64,000 bases of DNA from Bog-756 sp963756515 (lineage in GTDB: Bacteria; Actinomycetota; Acidimicrobiia; Acidimicrobiales; RAAP-2), in assembly GCA_963756515.1 (NCBI GenBank), contig CAVWNV010000002.1:124001-188000 (forward strand), read 5' to 3'. The notes beneath the pieces are model-generated. The model was not told where the DNA came from, did not search any database, and was given only the letters and a program-made list of their open reading frames with translations. Made by a program: the position numbers and the translations under genes. Positions 1-7,781 of this stretch are shown here, piece by piece. Position 1 is the stretch's first letter; every line of letters starts with the position of its first letter.

Positions 1-129
1 TCCGAGACTCAGGCCATGGGCATGATCGTCAACGGATTCATCGAGCCCATCACGCGGACGCTGCCGATGGAGTACGCCGTCGAGTGGAGCCGACTCATCG
101 AGCTGCAGATGGAGGGCTCCGTCGGCTGA
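1..129 (+). CDS. sufB: SufB, Fe-S cluster assembly scaffold (3' end only)
   Basis: The window opens inside a reading frame that ends with TGA at 127-129. The 42 visible residues contain GFIEPITRTLPMEYAVEW and end in LQMEGSVG, the characteristic C-terminus of SufB. SufB forms the SufBC2D scaffold on which cytosolic Fe-S clusters are built. The start and most of the protein lie upstream of the window. It is followed by a small cysteine protein and, after an opposing crotonase gene, by sufD, so the usual sufB-sufD adjacency is interrupted here. Identification is by recognition of the conserved tail only. Confidence 0.88.
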   Translation, partial: SETQAMGMIVNGFIEPITRTLPMEYAVEWSRLIELQMEGSVG

Positions 130-242
130 TTGCATTGGATTCCGGCGATCCCGACCCGTCGCCCTGACGGCGGCGGTCGAGCCCAGCAGCGGACGTCGAT
201 CTTTGGTTAGCTGGAGGCCGATCAGAAGGGCAGAATGAGCTC

Positions 243-587
243 ATGCCGATGAGGGAAGAGTGCAAGCACTTCCAAAGCCGAACCTACGATTCCGGCGAAG
301 TGGCCCGGTTCTGTATTCTCGACCTGGCTCCCGAGGCTCCGTGGAAATGCCCGGACAATTGCGCCTCGTACGCCCCCCGCTTGGCCGATGTGGGGTGGAC
401 CCACGGTTCGCTGGTGGAGCCGAAGCTCGAGGGAATGCCCGATGTGCCCGGGGACGAGGCGGCCAAGCTGCTCGACCAGGCCGAGGACATCATCAACGCC
501 GTCGGCCCTGACGTCCTGGCCGACGTGCGCAAGCAGGATGAGCGTGAGGAGCGCAAAGGGCAGCGTTGGTGGCGCCGCAAGCGCTGA
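243..587 (+). CDS. Small four-cysteine protein next to sufB, function unknown
   Basis: A 114-residue soluble protein with no signal peptide or membrane segment. It has Cys7 and His9 (CKHF), Cys24, and a C36-x3-C40 pair in the segment APWKCPDNCASY, so four cysteines and a histidine are available for a metal or Fe-S cluster. The C-terminus is highly charged and basic (EERKGQRWWRRKR). A purine-rich ribosome site at 224-233 (AGAAGGGCAG) is well spaced from the ATG at 243. It lies 113 bp after sufB on the same strand and could be cotranscribed. I do not recognise a named family; a role in Fe-S assembly is only inferred from position and cysteine content. Confidence 0.75.
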   Translation: MPMREECKHFQSRTYDSGEVARFCILDLAPEAPWKCPDNCASYAPRLADVGWTHGSLVEPKLEGMPDVPGDEAAKLLDQAEDIINAVGPDVLADVRKQDEREERKGQRWWRRKR

Positions 588-594
588 ACTGCAA

Positions 595-619
595 CCGCTG
601 AGCTGAACCGGCTCAGCGG
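595..619. terminator. Bidirectional terminator-like hairpin
   Basis: A perfect 9-bp inverted repeat, CCGCTGAGC (595-603) and GCTCAGCGG (611-619), with a 7-nt loop, sits between two converging genes and covers the stop codon of the minus-strand crotonase. There is no U-tract on either side, so it could be a hairpin terminator of the high-GC type or simply an mRNA-stabilising end structure. Confidence 0.5.
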
Positions 620-1491
620 CCGTTGAACACCGCCGGGCGTTTCTCCATGAAGGCGGCCATGGCCTCGACCAGGTCGTCCGACGCCAGGAAACCGGCGTTC
701 CAAGTCGCCACGTACTCCAGTCCCTCGGTCACCGAGCGCCCGTCGCCGGCGGCCAGAACGGCCTTGGAGCCCTGCACGGCCAGAGGCGAGTTGGCGGCGA
801 TCTCCTCGGCCAGGGCCCGGGCGTCGGCGAGCACGGAGTTTGCGTCCGGGCTGACCTGGTTGACGAGGCCGATCGACTCGGCCCGTGCCGCGGAGATGTC
901 CTTCCCGGTGAAGGCCAGTTCGGCCAAGTGGCCCCGGCCGATGATGGCGGGCAGCCGCTGCAGGCTGCCGAGATCGGCCACGATGGCGAGTTTGGCCTCG
1001 CGGACCGAGAACACGGCGTCGGCGCTGGACAGCCGGATGTCGCACGCCGCGATCAGGTCCACCCCACCTCCGATGCAGTAGCCGTGCACGGCCGCGATGA
1101 CCGGGAGACGGCAGTCGGCGACGGACGTGACCGAAGCCTGCAGGCGGAGGATCTCGGTCCGGGCCGAGCGGGCCCGCGCCGCCATCGACACGGGAGCGGC
1201 GTCACCCTCGGCCGGTTTGGCCGGTTTGGCCGGTTCGGCCAGTCCGGCCATCGCCACCAGGTCGAGCCCGACGGTGAAGTGGGGTCCGCGGGCGGCCACG
1301 ACGACGACCCGAACGTCCGGATCCGATCCGATGGCGTCCATGGCCAGGGGGAGGTCGTTCCAGAGTGCCGGGCCCATGGCATTGCGCTTCTCGGGACGGT
1401 CGAGCCACAGCGTGGCCACGTGGCCGTCCACGTCGATGGTCAGCACGTCGGACGCGAAGCTGGCGATGGACGGGGCAGCAGACGGGGTCAT
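613..1491 (-). CDS. Crotonase-family protein, dienoyl-CoA isomerase-like
   Basis: A 292-residue enoyl-CoA hydratase/isomerase superfamily protein. The CoA-binding and oxyanion-hole features RPEKRNAM, GPHFTVGLDL and HGYCIGGGVDLIAACD are present. The segment FSVREAKLAIVADLGSLQRLP carries an acidic pair placed as in delta3,5-delta2,4-dienoyl-CoA isomerases, and GGGVD supplies the third acid of that subgroup, so an isomerase of unsaturated acyl-CoAs is more likely than a plain hydratase. The ATG at 1491 is preceded by TACGCT six bases upstream, which suits a leaderless mRNA and argues against longer in-frame extensions. A short low-complexity insert (AEPAKPAKPAEG) comes from a 9-bp tandem repeat. 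It is transcribed against the surrounding suf genes and is probably unrelated to them. Confidence 0.85.
   Translation of the reverse strand: MTPSAAPSIASFASDVLTIDVDGHVATLWLDRPEKRNAMGPALWNDLPLAMDAIGSDPDVRVVVVAARGPHFTVGLDLVAMAGLAEPAKPAKPAEGDAAPVSMAARARSARTEILRLQASVTSVADCRLPVIAAVHGYCIGGGVDLIAACDIRLSSADAVFSVREAKLAIVADLGSLQRLPAIIGRGHLAELAFTGKDISAARAESIGLVNQVSPDANSVLADARALAEEIAANSPLAVQGSKAVLAAGDGRSVTEGLEYVATWNAGFLASDDLVEAMAAFMEKRPAVFNGR
1212..1249. repeat. 9-bp tandem repeat inside the crotonase gene
   Basis: Four 9-bp units (CCGGTTTGG twice, CCGGTTCGG, CCAGTCCGG) in frame with the minus-strand gene encode an Ala/Glu-Pro-rich loop (AEPAKPAKPAEG). The unit length preserves the frame. Confidence 0.8.
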
Positions 1492-1497
1492 GGCGGA

Positions 1498-1503
1498 AGC
1501 GTA
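1498..1503 (-). promoter_or_regulatory. Leaderless-type -10 hexamer of the crotonase gene
   Basis: On the minus strand TACGCT is followed by six bases and then the ATG at 1491. That places the predicted transcription start at or next to the initiation codon, with no ribosome-binding site. Confidence 0.5.
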
Positions 1504-1725
1504 GGCCGGTGGCAGGACGGGTGTCCCATACCCGACATCCCCGTTGCCCGCCCGCGGCCCGGCCCGGCCCGGCCACGGCCAGGCCCGGCCCTCTCGGTGC
1601 CCTCCCCGGCCACCTCCGGTGGTCCGGCCCAACCACCGCACCCGGGCCAGCGGTCCGCTCGGCACCGTCGGGCGGGCACATCCGGCCCTGGTGGCAGGGT
1701 CGGGCGCTTTCAGTGTCGGGGTAGG

Positions 1726-3129
1726 ATGGTCGCCGAGGCTCGTAACCCGGGCCTCGTTGCGCGAGAGGCTGCCGTCCTGACCACCTTCACCCCCGAATCC
1801 GCTGCCGCCCAGCCCGGGCCGGCCTGGCTCCGACAGCGTCGCTCGGATGCGGCCGTGACCTTCTCCTCCTCCCCGCTTCCCAGCGAGAAGGACGAAGTGT
1901 GGCGGTACAGCCGCATCGACCGGCTCGACCTGGATCGATTCCAGCCGGCTGCACCGGTCCCGCTGGCCTCCTCGAACGCACCCGGGCCGTCACCGTCCGA
2001 CCGGGTCCACTCGCTGGTGGCCGGTCTCGGGCCCCGTTCCGCTCTGGTGGTGACCATCAACGGTGTGCTGGCCACCATCGGCTCCTCGGTGGGCGATGAT
2101 CTCCTGTCCGTGGGTCGGGCCACGGAGCACGCCCAGGGTGAGGCGCTACTCGGCTCGGTGGTGAAGGATCCGGGCGACTTCCTCCTCCTCAACGAGGCCT
2201 TCGCCATCGATCCTCTCGTCGTGGACATCGCGCCGATGGCCGTGATCGAGGACCCCGTGGTTGTCGTGCACGTCATCAGCGGCATCGGCGGCGAGGCGGT
2301 GTTCCCACGCACCTTCATCCGCGGCGGTCGGTCCTCGCGTGCCGGTGTCATCGAGATCGTCGTCGACGTGGACACGGGGCTGTTGGCCGGCCTCCCGCCC
2401 GCCGGGCTCCCCTCGGCGCCCGATCCGGGTGATCGCGGGCCGGAGCATCTCGTCGTACCGGTGACCGAGATCGAGGTGGCCGACGAAGCGGACCTCTCCT
2501 TTGTCAGCATCCAGTCATTGGGCCCCGACACCTGGCAGCTGGCCCACCAGGGCAGCTCCATCGGGACGTCGGCCACATTGAAGAGCTTTGCCGTCGCGCT
2601 CGGGGGCAGCTACGCCCGGCTGCGGACTGATTCGGCCCTGCGGGGCGACTCGGGGATCAGCATGTTGCGGGCGGCATTCATCGGTCGGGACGATCAGATG
2701 CTCGACTTCCGGACCCTTCAGGATCACCTGGCCCCCCGGACCGTCAGTGATCTGTTGTTCATGGGAGCCGTCGCCGATCACTCCCACTCGGTCTACAGCG
2801 GCCTGATCCGGGTCCGCCGTGGAGCGGTGCGATCGGACGCCATGCAGACCAATCACAATCTGGTCCTCGACGAGGGAGCGCACGCCGACTCCGTGCCGAA
2901 CCTCGACATCGAGGAGAACGACGTGAAGTGCAGCCATGGATCGACGGTGGGTCCCGTGGACGAAGACCAGCGCTACTACCTCGAGTCCCGAGGAGTCGAA
3001 CCCGAGGTGGCCGAGCAGTTGATCGTGGCCGGATTCTTCGAGAACATTGCCGATCAGGTGCCCATCGCCGGCACTCGCACCATGATCGGGCAGGCCCTGG
3101 CCGAGCGCACTGGAGTCGGTCGTGACTGA
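1726..3129 (+). CDS. sufD: SufD, Fe-S cluster assembly protein
   Basis: About 467 residues. The N-terminal part has PAWLRQRRSDAAVTF and EKDEVWRYSRIDRLDL, typical of SufD, and the C-terminal beta-helix core includes QTNHNLVLDEGAHADSVPNL, DVKCSHGSTVGPVDEDQRYY and SRGV, which are SufB/SufD landmarks. SufD pairs with SufB and two SufC in the scaffold complex and helps iron entry. The ATG at 1726 was chosen because it is the nearest start ahead of the conserved region, but it has a poor ribosome site and lies inside a possible -10 hexamer (TAGGAT, 1722-1727), so the true start may be further in. The stop overlaps the next gene by 8 nt, showing an operon sufD-Rieske-sufC. Confidence 0.9.
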   Translation: MVAEARNPGLVAREAAVLTTFTPESAAAQPGPAWLRQRRSDAAVTFSSSPLPSEKDEVWRYSRIDRLDLDRFQPAAPVPLASSNAPGPSPSDRVHSLVAGLGPRSALVVTINGVLATIGSSVGDDLLSVGRATEHAQGEALLGSVVKDPGDFLLLNEAFAIDPLVVDIAPMAVIEDPVVVVHVISGIGGEAVFPRTFIRGGRSSRAGVIEIVVDVDTGLLAGLPPAGLPSAPDPGDRGPEHLVVPVTEIEVADEADLSFVSIQSLGPDTWQLAHQGSSIGTSATLKSFAVALGGSYARLRTDSALRGDSGISMLRAAFIGRDDQMLDFRTLQDHLAPRTVSDLLFMGAVADHSHSVYSGLIRVRRGAVRSDAMQTNHNLVLDEGAHADSVPNLDIEENDVKCSHGSTVGPVDEDQRYYLESRGVEPEVAEQLIVAGFFENIADQVPIAGTRTMIGQALAERTGVGRD

Positions 3130-3469
3130 ACCTGTCCCGGCCGATGCCACCGAGAACGGCCTCGTCCGACTCTGCCAGCGGGGCGAACTGGCCCCAGGTG
3201 AAGCGCGCCGATTCGACGTGGCCGGACTGCGGGTGGCGCTGGTGCGCATCGGCGACGCCTTCTACGCCGTGGGGGACCGCTGCAGCCACGAAGACTTCTC
3301 GTTGGCCGACGGCGAGGTATGGGCGGAGGAGTGCGAGATCGAGTGCGCCAAGCACGGCTCGACGTTCGATCTGCGCACCGGCCGGCCGTGCTCGCTTCCG
3401 GCCACCCGTCCGGTTCCGGTGTACCAGGTGGTCGTCGACGGAGACGACGTATCGGTGATGGTGCCGTGA
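3122..3469 (+). CDS. Rieske-type [2Fe-2S] ferredoxin of the SUF operon
   Basis: A 115-residue single-domain Rieske protein. The cluster ligands are Cys54-x-His56 (DRCSHED) and Cys75-x2-His78 (ECAKHGS), matching the two-Cys two-His pattern. It resembles the ferredoxin components of non-heme iron oxygenases. A copy between sufD and sufC is a recurrent actinobacterial arrangement, and electron supply to SUF assembly is the usual suggestion, though it is unproven. It starts with GTG at 3122, inside the end of sufD, and its own stop overlaps the sufC GTG by 4 nt, so translation of the three genes is probably coupled. Confidence 0.9.
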   Translation: MTEPVPADATENGLVRLCQRGELAPGEARRFDVAGLRVALVRIGDAFYAVGDRCSHEDFSLADGEVWAEECEIECAKHGSTFDLRTGRPCSLPATRPVPVYQVVVDGDDVSVMVP

Positions 3470-4215
3470 GTACGGGAGAGCTGTGCATCGTGGAGCTCCG
3501 CGTCGGAGTGCCGGGCCGCGAGATTCTCCGTGGGGTGTCGCTGACCGTGCGGAGCGGGGAAGTCCACGCCGTCATGGGCCCGAACGGCTCGGGCAAGAGC
3601 ACCTTGGCCCATGTCCTGATGGGGAGGCCGGGCTACGAGGTGACGGGAGGATCGGTCACGCTCGACGGCATCGACCTCTTGTCCCTCCCGACCTGGCAGC
3701 GCGCCCGCGCCGGGCTGTTCCTTGCCATGCAGCACCCGATCGAGGTGCCGGGGGTCTCGCTCACGAGGTCGTTGACGGCCGCCCGCCGAGCGGTGGCCGC
3801 CGACGGGGGGCCCGAGGGTGCGGACCCCACCATGGAACAACGTCTGCAGGAGGAAGCGCGTCGCATCGGCTTCGACCGACGCTTTCTCGACCGCCCGCTC
3901 AACGTGGACCTGTCCGGCGGAGAGCGCAAGCGGAACGAGACGCTGCAGCTCGGCGTGCTCCGGCCCCGGTTCGCGGTGCTGGACGAGATCGATTCGGGAC
4001 TGGACGTGGACGCACTCGCTTCGGTCGGTCGGCGGGTACAGGAGGCCACCACCGAATGGGGCCTGGGCGTGTTGGCCATCACCCATTTCCGCCGGCTGCT
4101 CGATGTGCTCCGCCCCGACGTGGTCCATGTTCTCTCCGACGGCCGGGTGGTGGCCACCGGTAGCAGCGAACTGGCCGAGATCGTCGACCGGACCGGGTAC
4201 GCCGCGTACAGCTGA
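3466..4215 (+). CDS. sufC: SufC ATPase, first copy
   Basis: A 249-residue ABC-type ATPase. It has Walker A GPNGSGKST (residues 38-46), the signature LSGGERKRNE and Walker B FAVLDEIDSGLD, with the SufC hallmark GGERKRNE. SufC binds SufB and SufD and drives conformational change of the scaffold. The GTG start at 3466 overlaps the Rieske stop (GTGA). A second, clearly different SufC is encoded at 7769-8554 on the other strand; in this first copy the segment after Walker A is shorter and the Q-loop region reads FLAMQHPIEVPGVSL. Which copy works with SufBD cannot be told from sequence; position favours this one. Confidence 0.92.
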   Translation: MSTGELCIVELRVGVPGREILRGVSLTVRSGEVHAVMGPNGSGKSTLAHVLMGRPGYEVTGGSVTLDGIDLLSLPTWQRARAGLFLAMQHPIEVPGVSLTRSLTAARRAVAADGGPEGADPTMEQRLQEEARRIGFDRRFLDRPLNVDLSGGERKRNETLQLGVLRPRFAVLDEIDSGLDVDALASVGRRVQEATTEWGLGVLAITHFRRLLDVLRPDVVHVLSDGRVVATGSSELAEIVDRTGYAAYS

Positions 4216-4277
4216 CGCCCGGCATGGACGACCCGTGGGAGGGCCGGCACCGCCACCTGCTGGACGCCGCCGGTTGC

Positions 4278-4283
4278 TAGCGT
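4278..4283 (+). promoter_or_regulatory. Leaderless-type -10 hexamer of the LCP gene
   Basis: TAGCGT, then six bases, then the ATG at 4290. There is no ribosome-binding site, so a leaderless transcript is expected. Confidence 0.5.
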
Positions 4284-4289
4284 CTGCCC

Positions 4290-5774
4290 ATGGCTCGCCG
4301 AGATCGTCGACGGGGTGGTGCCCACAGCGCCCCTCGCAACTCCGGCAGCCCGTCCCCTGATCCCTCCGCCGGTCAGGCATCCGAGGCATCCGAGGCATCC
4401 GAGGGGTCCGAGGGGTCCGAGGGGTCCGGTGGCAGCGGGGTGGAACCCGGCCCTGACCCGGCCGGGAGCGGTGGCGAAGGCCCGGTGACGGCGGACGGGA
4501 TCCTGGCCGGCGGGTCGACAGCGCCCGACTCCGGGGTCGCCATGTCCCGGAAGGACCGTAAGGCGGCCCGGCGTGCCTCCAGCGGCAGGAACGGTGGCGG
4601 CAAAGGACCGAGCAAGAATCGTAAGCACCGGTGGCTCGACCGGATACTCCTGGCCGGAATCGTGGTGGTGGTCCTGGCCCTGGCGGCCATGGGTGGAGGG
4701 TTCGCCTATGTGCAGTACCGATTCCACCAGGTCACAAAAGTGACCGTCCGCCATCTGAAGAAGGCACCGGTGGGCCAGCCTTTCAACGTCCTCCTGATTG
4801 GCTCCGACTCCCGGGTGGGCGAGAGCGCCGCCCAGGCACTCCACTTCGGATCGGAGAGCGAGACCGGGGGCCAACGGAGCGACGTGGTGAAGATCGTCCA
4901 CATCGTCCCGGCCACCGGTCAGGTCAGCGTTCTCTCCATTCCGAGGGACACCATGGTCACCGTGGTCGGCAACACCAGTGAGACCGGTAAGTACAACCGG
5001 ATCAACGCCACGTACAACAATGGCCCCGATCAGCTGGTCCAGACCATCGAGGCCAACTTCGGCATTCCGATCGAACATGTCGTGCAGATCGATTTCGAGG
5101 GTCTGGAAGGCGCAGTCGATGCCATCGGTGGCATCCACCTCGACTTTCCGTATCCGGCCAAGGACACCTACACCGGCCTCCAGATCAGCCAGACCGGGTG
5201 CCAGCTGGTCAACGGGGGCTACTCCCTGGCCCTGGCCCGCAGCCGTCACTACCAGTACCTCAAAAACGGGTACTGGCAGTACGACGGGACCAGCGACTTC
5301 GGTCGGATCCAGCGTCAGAACGCATTCCTGAAGGCCGTCATCAATCAGGCCGAATCCAAATACAACCCGCTCACCCTCAACGCGTTCGTGGGATCGGTGG
5401 TGCACGGTGTCACGGTCGACTCGACGTTCTCGGTGAGCGACCTCATCTCCCTGGCCCGGGAGTTCCACACCTTCTCCTCGAGCTCGCTGGCCACGGCCAC
5501 GCTGCCCACCTACAGCGAGTCGTCCGAGCAGTTCAGCTCGTTGGGTGATGTCCTCTACGTCCAGCAACCCCAAGCCCAACAGGTGATCACCCAGTTCCTC
5601 GACGAGCCTCCCGACACCGTGTACCTACCACCTCCGGGCCCCCGGGGCGTGGTTCCCACCACCACTACCACCACGACGGCCCCGTCCCTCGTGGGTGGTT
5701 CGACTACCAGCACGTCGACCTCGTCGAGCACGACGACAACCATCGAGACCGATTTCGATCCCACTCCGTGCTGA
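4290..5774 (+). CDS. LytR-CpsA-Psr (LCP) family cell-wall glycopolymer transferase
   Basis: A 494-residue type II membrane protein: a low-complexity, Ser/Gly/Glu-rich cytoplasmic N-terminus (residues 1-110), one transmembrane helix (about 118-141) and an extracytoplasmic LCP domain. LCP landmarks are FNVLLIGSDSR, RSDVVKIVHI, SIPRDTMV with the conserved Arg-Asp, KYNRINATY, and SDFGRIQRQ near the end of the domain. LCP enzymes transfer polyprenyl-linked glycans to peptidoglycan. The C-terminus is a Thr/Ser tract likely to span the wall. The Glu-Ala-Ser/Gly-Ser stretch comes from a 9-bp tandem repeat. It starts 75 bp after sufC, with its own promoter, and is convergent with sufU. The glycan cluster at 57473-63775 is a plausible source of substrate, but far away. 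Confidence 0.9.
   Translation: MARRDRRRGGAHSAPRNSGSPSPDPSAGQASEASEASEGSEGSEGSGGSGVEPGPDPAGSGGEGPVTADGILAGGSTAPDSGVAMSRKDRKAARRASSGRNGGGKGPSKNRKHRWLDRILLAGIVVVVLALAAMGGGFAYVQYRFHQVTKVTVRHLKKAPVGQPFNVLLIGSDSRVGESAAQALHFGSESETGGQRSDVVKIVHIVPATGQVSVLSIPRDTMVTVVGNTSETGKYNRINATYNNGPDQLVQTIEANFGIPIEHVVQIDFEGLEGAVDAIGGIHLDFPYPAKDTYTGLQISQTGCQLVNGGYSLALARSRHYQYLKNGYWQYDGTSDFGRIQRQNAFLKAVINQAESKYNPLTLNAFVGSVVHGVTVDSTFSVSDLISLAREFHTFSSSSLATATLPTYSESSEQFSSLGDVLYVQQPQAQQVITQFLDEPPDTVYLPPPGPRGVVPTTTTTTTAPSLVGGSTTSTSTSSSTTTTIETDFDPTPC
4377..4430. repeat. 9-bp tandem repeat in the LCP gene
   Basis: Six 9-bp units: GCATCCGAG three times, then GGGTCCGAG twice and GGGTCCGGT. They encode the ASE/GSE tripeptides of the cytoplasmic tail and keep the reading frame. 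Confidence 0.85.
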
Positions 5775-5846
5775 CCACGGCGTCGGGGTCCGGGGCGGCC
5801 GGGCGTCGTCCCTCTGACCCGGTGGTGGGGACCGAACCTCCGCCTC

Positions 5847-5920
5847 GTCGGTCAGTCGGTCAGTCGGTCAGTCGGTCAGTCAGTCGCCCAGTCGGTCAGA
5901 CGACCCGACGGTCAGTCGGT
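5847..5920. repeat. 8-bp tandem repeat between converging genes
   Basis: GTCGGTCA is repeated four times perfectly (5847-5878), then degenerate copies run up to the sufU stop codon. Unlike the other repeats in the window, the unit is not a multiple of three and lies outside coding sequence. It occupies most of the 137-bp gap between the LCP gene and sufU. Confidence 0.85.
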
Positions 5921-6424
5921 CGCACCGCTCTCATCGAGACCCTGGGCCAGCGTGTTCCAGCTGAGCGTGGCGCACTTGATGCGCACCGGAAATTTGACCA
6001 CACCCTGCAGGGCGGCCAGCTCTCCGAGGGCATCCACGTCGATCACCTCGGGCTCGAGCAGCTCGACGTCGCCCGCCCCGGCCTCGTTGGCACCGGTACC
6101 GGTGGACGGCAGTGTCGACTCGTGGATCGACATCATCCCCTTGAATGTCCGGATCAACTCCCGAACCTCCGGAACGGGCTTGCCCTTGACCGCGGCCGAC
6201 ATCAACGAGGCCGAAGACTGGCTGATGGAACAGCCCGTCCCGGCGATCTTGATGTCCGAGACGACGTCATCGTCGACTTCGAGCGTCACCACGATCTCGT
6301 CGCCACACAGCGGGTTGAATCCCTCGACCCTGTGGGCCGGTGGTGACTCCAACTCGCCCCGATTGCGGGGGGAACGATAGTGGTCGAGGATGATCTCCCG
6401 GTAGAGATCTTCGAGCCCCGGCAT
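5912..6424 (-). CDS. sufU: SufU, sulfur-transfer partner of SufS
   Basis: A 170-residue IscU-fold protein of the SufU type. The zinc/sulfur ligands are Cys40 and Asp42 (PLCGDE), Cys65 (GTGCSIS) and Cys151 (IKCATLSW), and the extra loop between the second and third parts is typical of SufU rather than IscU. SufU accepts persulfide from SufS by zinc-ligand exchange and passes it to the scaffold. It is the last gene of sufC2-sufS-sufU on the minus strand, about 100 bp after sufS. The gap holds a possible short ORF whose stop overlaps the sufU ATG. Confidence 0.92.
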   Translation of the reverse strand: MPGLEDLYREIILDHYRSPRNRGELESPPAHRVEGFNPLCGDEIVVTLEVDDDVVSDIKIAGTGCSISQSSASLMSAAVKGKPVPEVRELIRTFKGMMSIHESTLPSTGTGANEAGAGDVELLEPEVIDVDALGELAALQGVVKFPVRIKCATLSWNTLAQGLDESGATD

Positions 6425-6501
6425 CAGACCGCGACCCTACGAGCTGCTTCCATGCCGAACCAGTTGGACATGTCGTGATCGGTGACGCCGGTGGTTCCCA
6501 C
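6424..6501 (-). CDS. Possible 25-residue ORF coupled to sufU
   Basis: In the sufS-sufU gap a GTG at 6501 opens a 25-codon frame (MSNWFGMEAARRVAV at its end) whose TGA shares a base with the sufU ATG (TGATG). The overlap would allow translational coupling. There is no clear ribosome site and no recognisable family, so it may be chance. Confidence 0.22.
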   Translation of the reverse strand: MGTTGVTDHDMSNWFGMEAARRVAV

Positions 6502-6524
6502 GCCGCCAGGATACTGTGCCGGCC

Positions 6525-7781
6525 TCACGAGAAGAACGCTCCTGCCGCAGCCAGGGCATCGGCCAACGCATCCACATCGGATTCATCGTTGTAGAGCGCG
6601 AACGAGGCCCTCGCCGTGGCATTCACGCCGAGACGACGCATGAGCGGCTTGGCACAGTGGTGCCCGGCCCGGACGCAGACGCCGTACTGGTCGAGAATCT
6701 GCGAGATGTCGTGGGGGTGGAGGTCCCGGTAGGCGAAGGAGAGCACGCCGCCTCGCGCCGTGGGGTCGCCGGGACCGAAGATTCGGATGTCCGGCCCAAA
6801 CCGGTCGTGCAGTGTGGCCATGGCGTAGGAGGTCAGCGAGATCTCGTGCGCACGGACCGCCTCCATCCCGACCGCCTGGAGGTACCCGACCGCAGCCCCC
6901 AGACCTATGGCCTCGGTGATCGGCGGTGTTCCGGCCTCGAAGCGCCACGGGATGTCGTTCGGCGTGAACCCCTCCTTGCGGACGTCGAGGATCATCTCGC
7001 CGCCCCCGAGGAAGGGGGGGAGCTCCGCCAGCAACTCGTGGCGGCCCCAGAGCACCCCGATGCCGGTGGGACCCAGCATCTTGTGGGCGCTGAACGCCAG
7101 GAAGTCGACACCCAGGGCTGTCACGTCGGTGGGCAGGTGCGGAACGGACTGGGCACCGTCGGCAACCACGATGGCGCCGGCCCGGTGGGCGGCCTCGACG
7201 ATGTCGGCGATCGGGTTGAGTGTGCCGAGCACGTTCGACATGCACGTCACCCCGAGCATCTTCGCCCCGTCCAGCAGCTCATCGAGTTGATCGAGGACGA
7301 GGCCACCATCATCGTCAATCGGGATCCAGCGGATGGTCAGCCCCCGTTCGCTGGCCAGCATCTGCCAGGGGACGATGTTGGCGTGGTGCTCCATCTCCGT
7401 CAGCACGATGGTGTCGCCGGGGTGGAGATTGGCGCGGCCCCAGGTGTGGGCGACCAGGTTGAGGCCCTCGGTGGCATTCTTCGTGAATACGACCTCGTGT
7501 GACGGATCGGGAGCTCCGATGAACCGTCCCACGGCATGACGGGCCGCTTCGAACCGCCGGGTGGCCTCCTCGGCAATGGCGTAGACGCCCCGGTGGACAT
7601 TGGCGTGGGTGGTCTCGTCGTACTCCCGCATGGCGTCGAGCACCTGGACCGGGCGCTGGGCCGACGCGGCCGAATCGAGGTAGACGAGGGGATGGTCGTT
7701 CATCTCCCGACTGAGGATGGGGAAGTCCTTGCGGAGCGTGGCCACATCCAGACCGGTGCCGGTCTCCTTCAGCGACGCCAT
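6525..7781 (-). CDS. sufS: SufS cysteine desulfurase
   Basis: A 418-residue group II cysteine desulfurase (PLP-dependent class V aminotransferase fold). The PLP lysine is Lys234 in FSAHKMLGPTG and the persulfide-forming cysteine is Cys376 in RAGHHCAKPLM, the SufS/CsdA-type RxGHHC motif. TEMEHHANIVPWQ holds the histidine that stacks on PLP. It releases sulfur from cysteine for SUF assembly, working with SufU two genes positions downstream. The 5' end overlaps the sufC2 stop by 13 nt, so the two are translated as a unit. Confidence 0.95.
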   Translation of the reverse strand: MASLKETGTGLDVATLRKDFPILSREMNDHPLVYLDSAASAQRPVQVLDAMREYDETTHANVHRGVYAIAEEATRRFEAARHAVGRFIGAPDPSHEVVFTKNATEGLNLVAHTWGRANLHPGDTIVLTEMEHHANIVPWQMLASERGLTIRWIPIDDDGGLVLDQLDELLDGAKMLGVTCMSNVLGTLNPIADIVEAAHRAGAIVVADGAQSVPHLPTDVTALGVDFLAFSAHKMLGPTGIGVLWGRHELLAELPPFLGGGEMILDVRKEGFTPNDIPWRFEAGTPPITEAIGLGAAVGYLQAVGMEAVRAHEISLTSYAMATLHDRFGPDIRIFGPGDPTARGGVLSFAYRDLHPHDISQILDQYGVCVRAGHHCAKPLMRRLGVNATARASFALYNDESDVDALADALAAAGAFFS

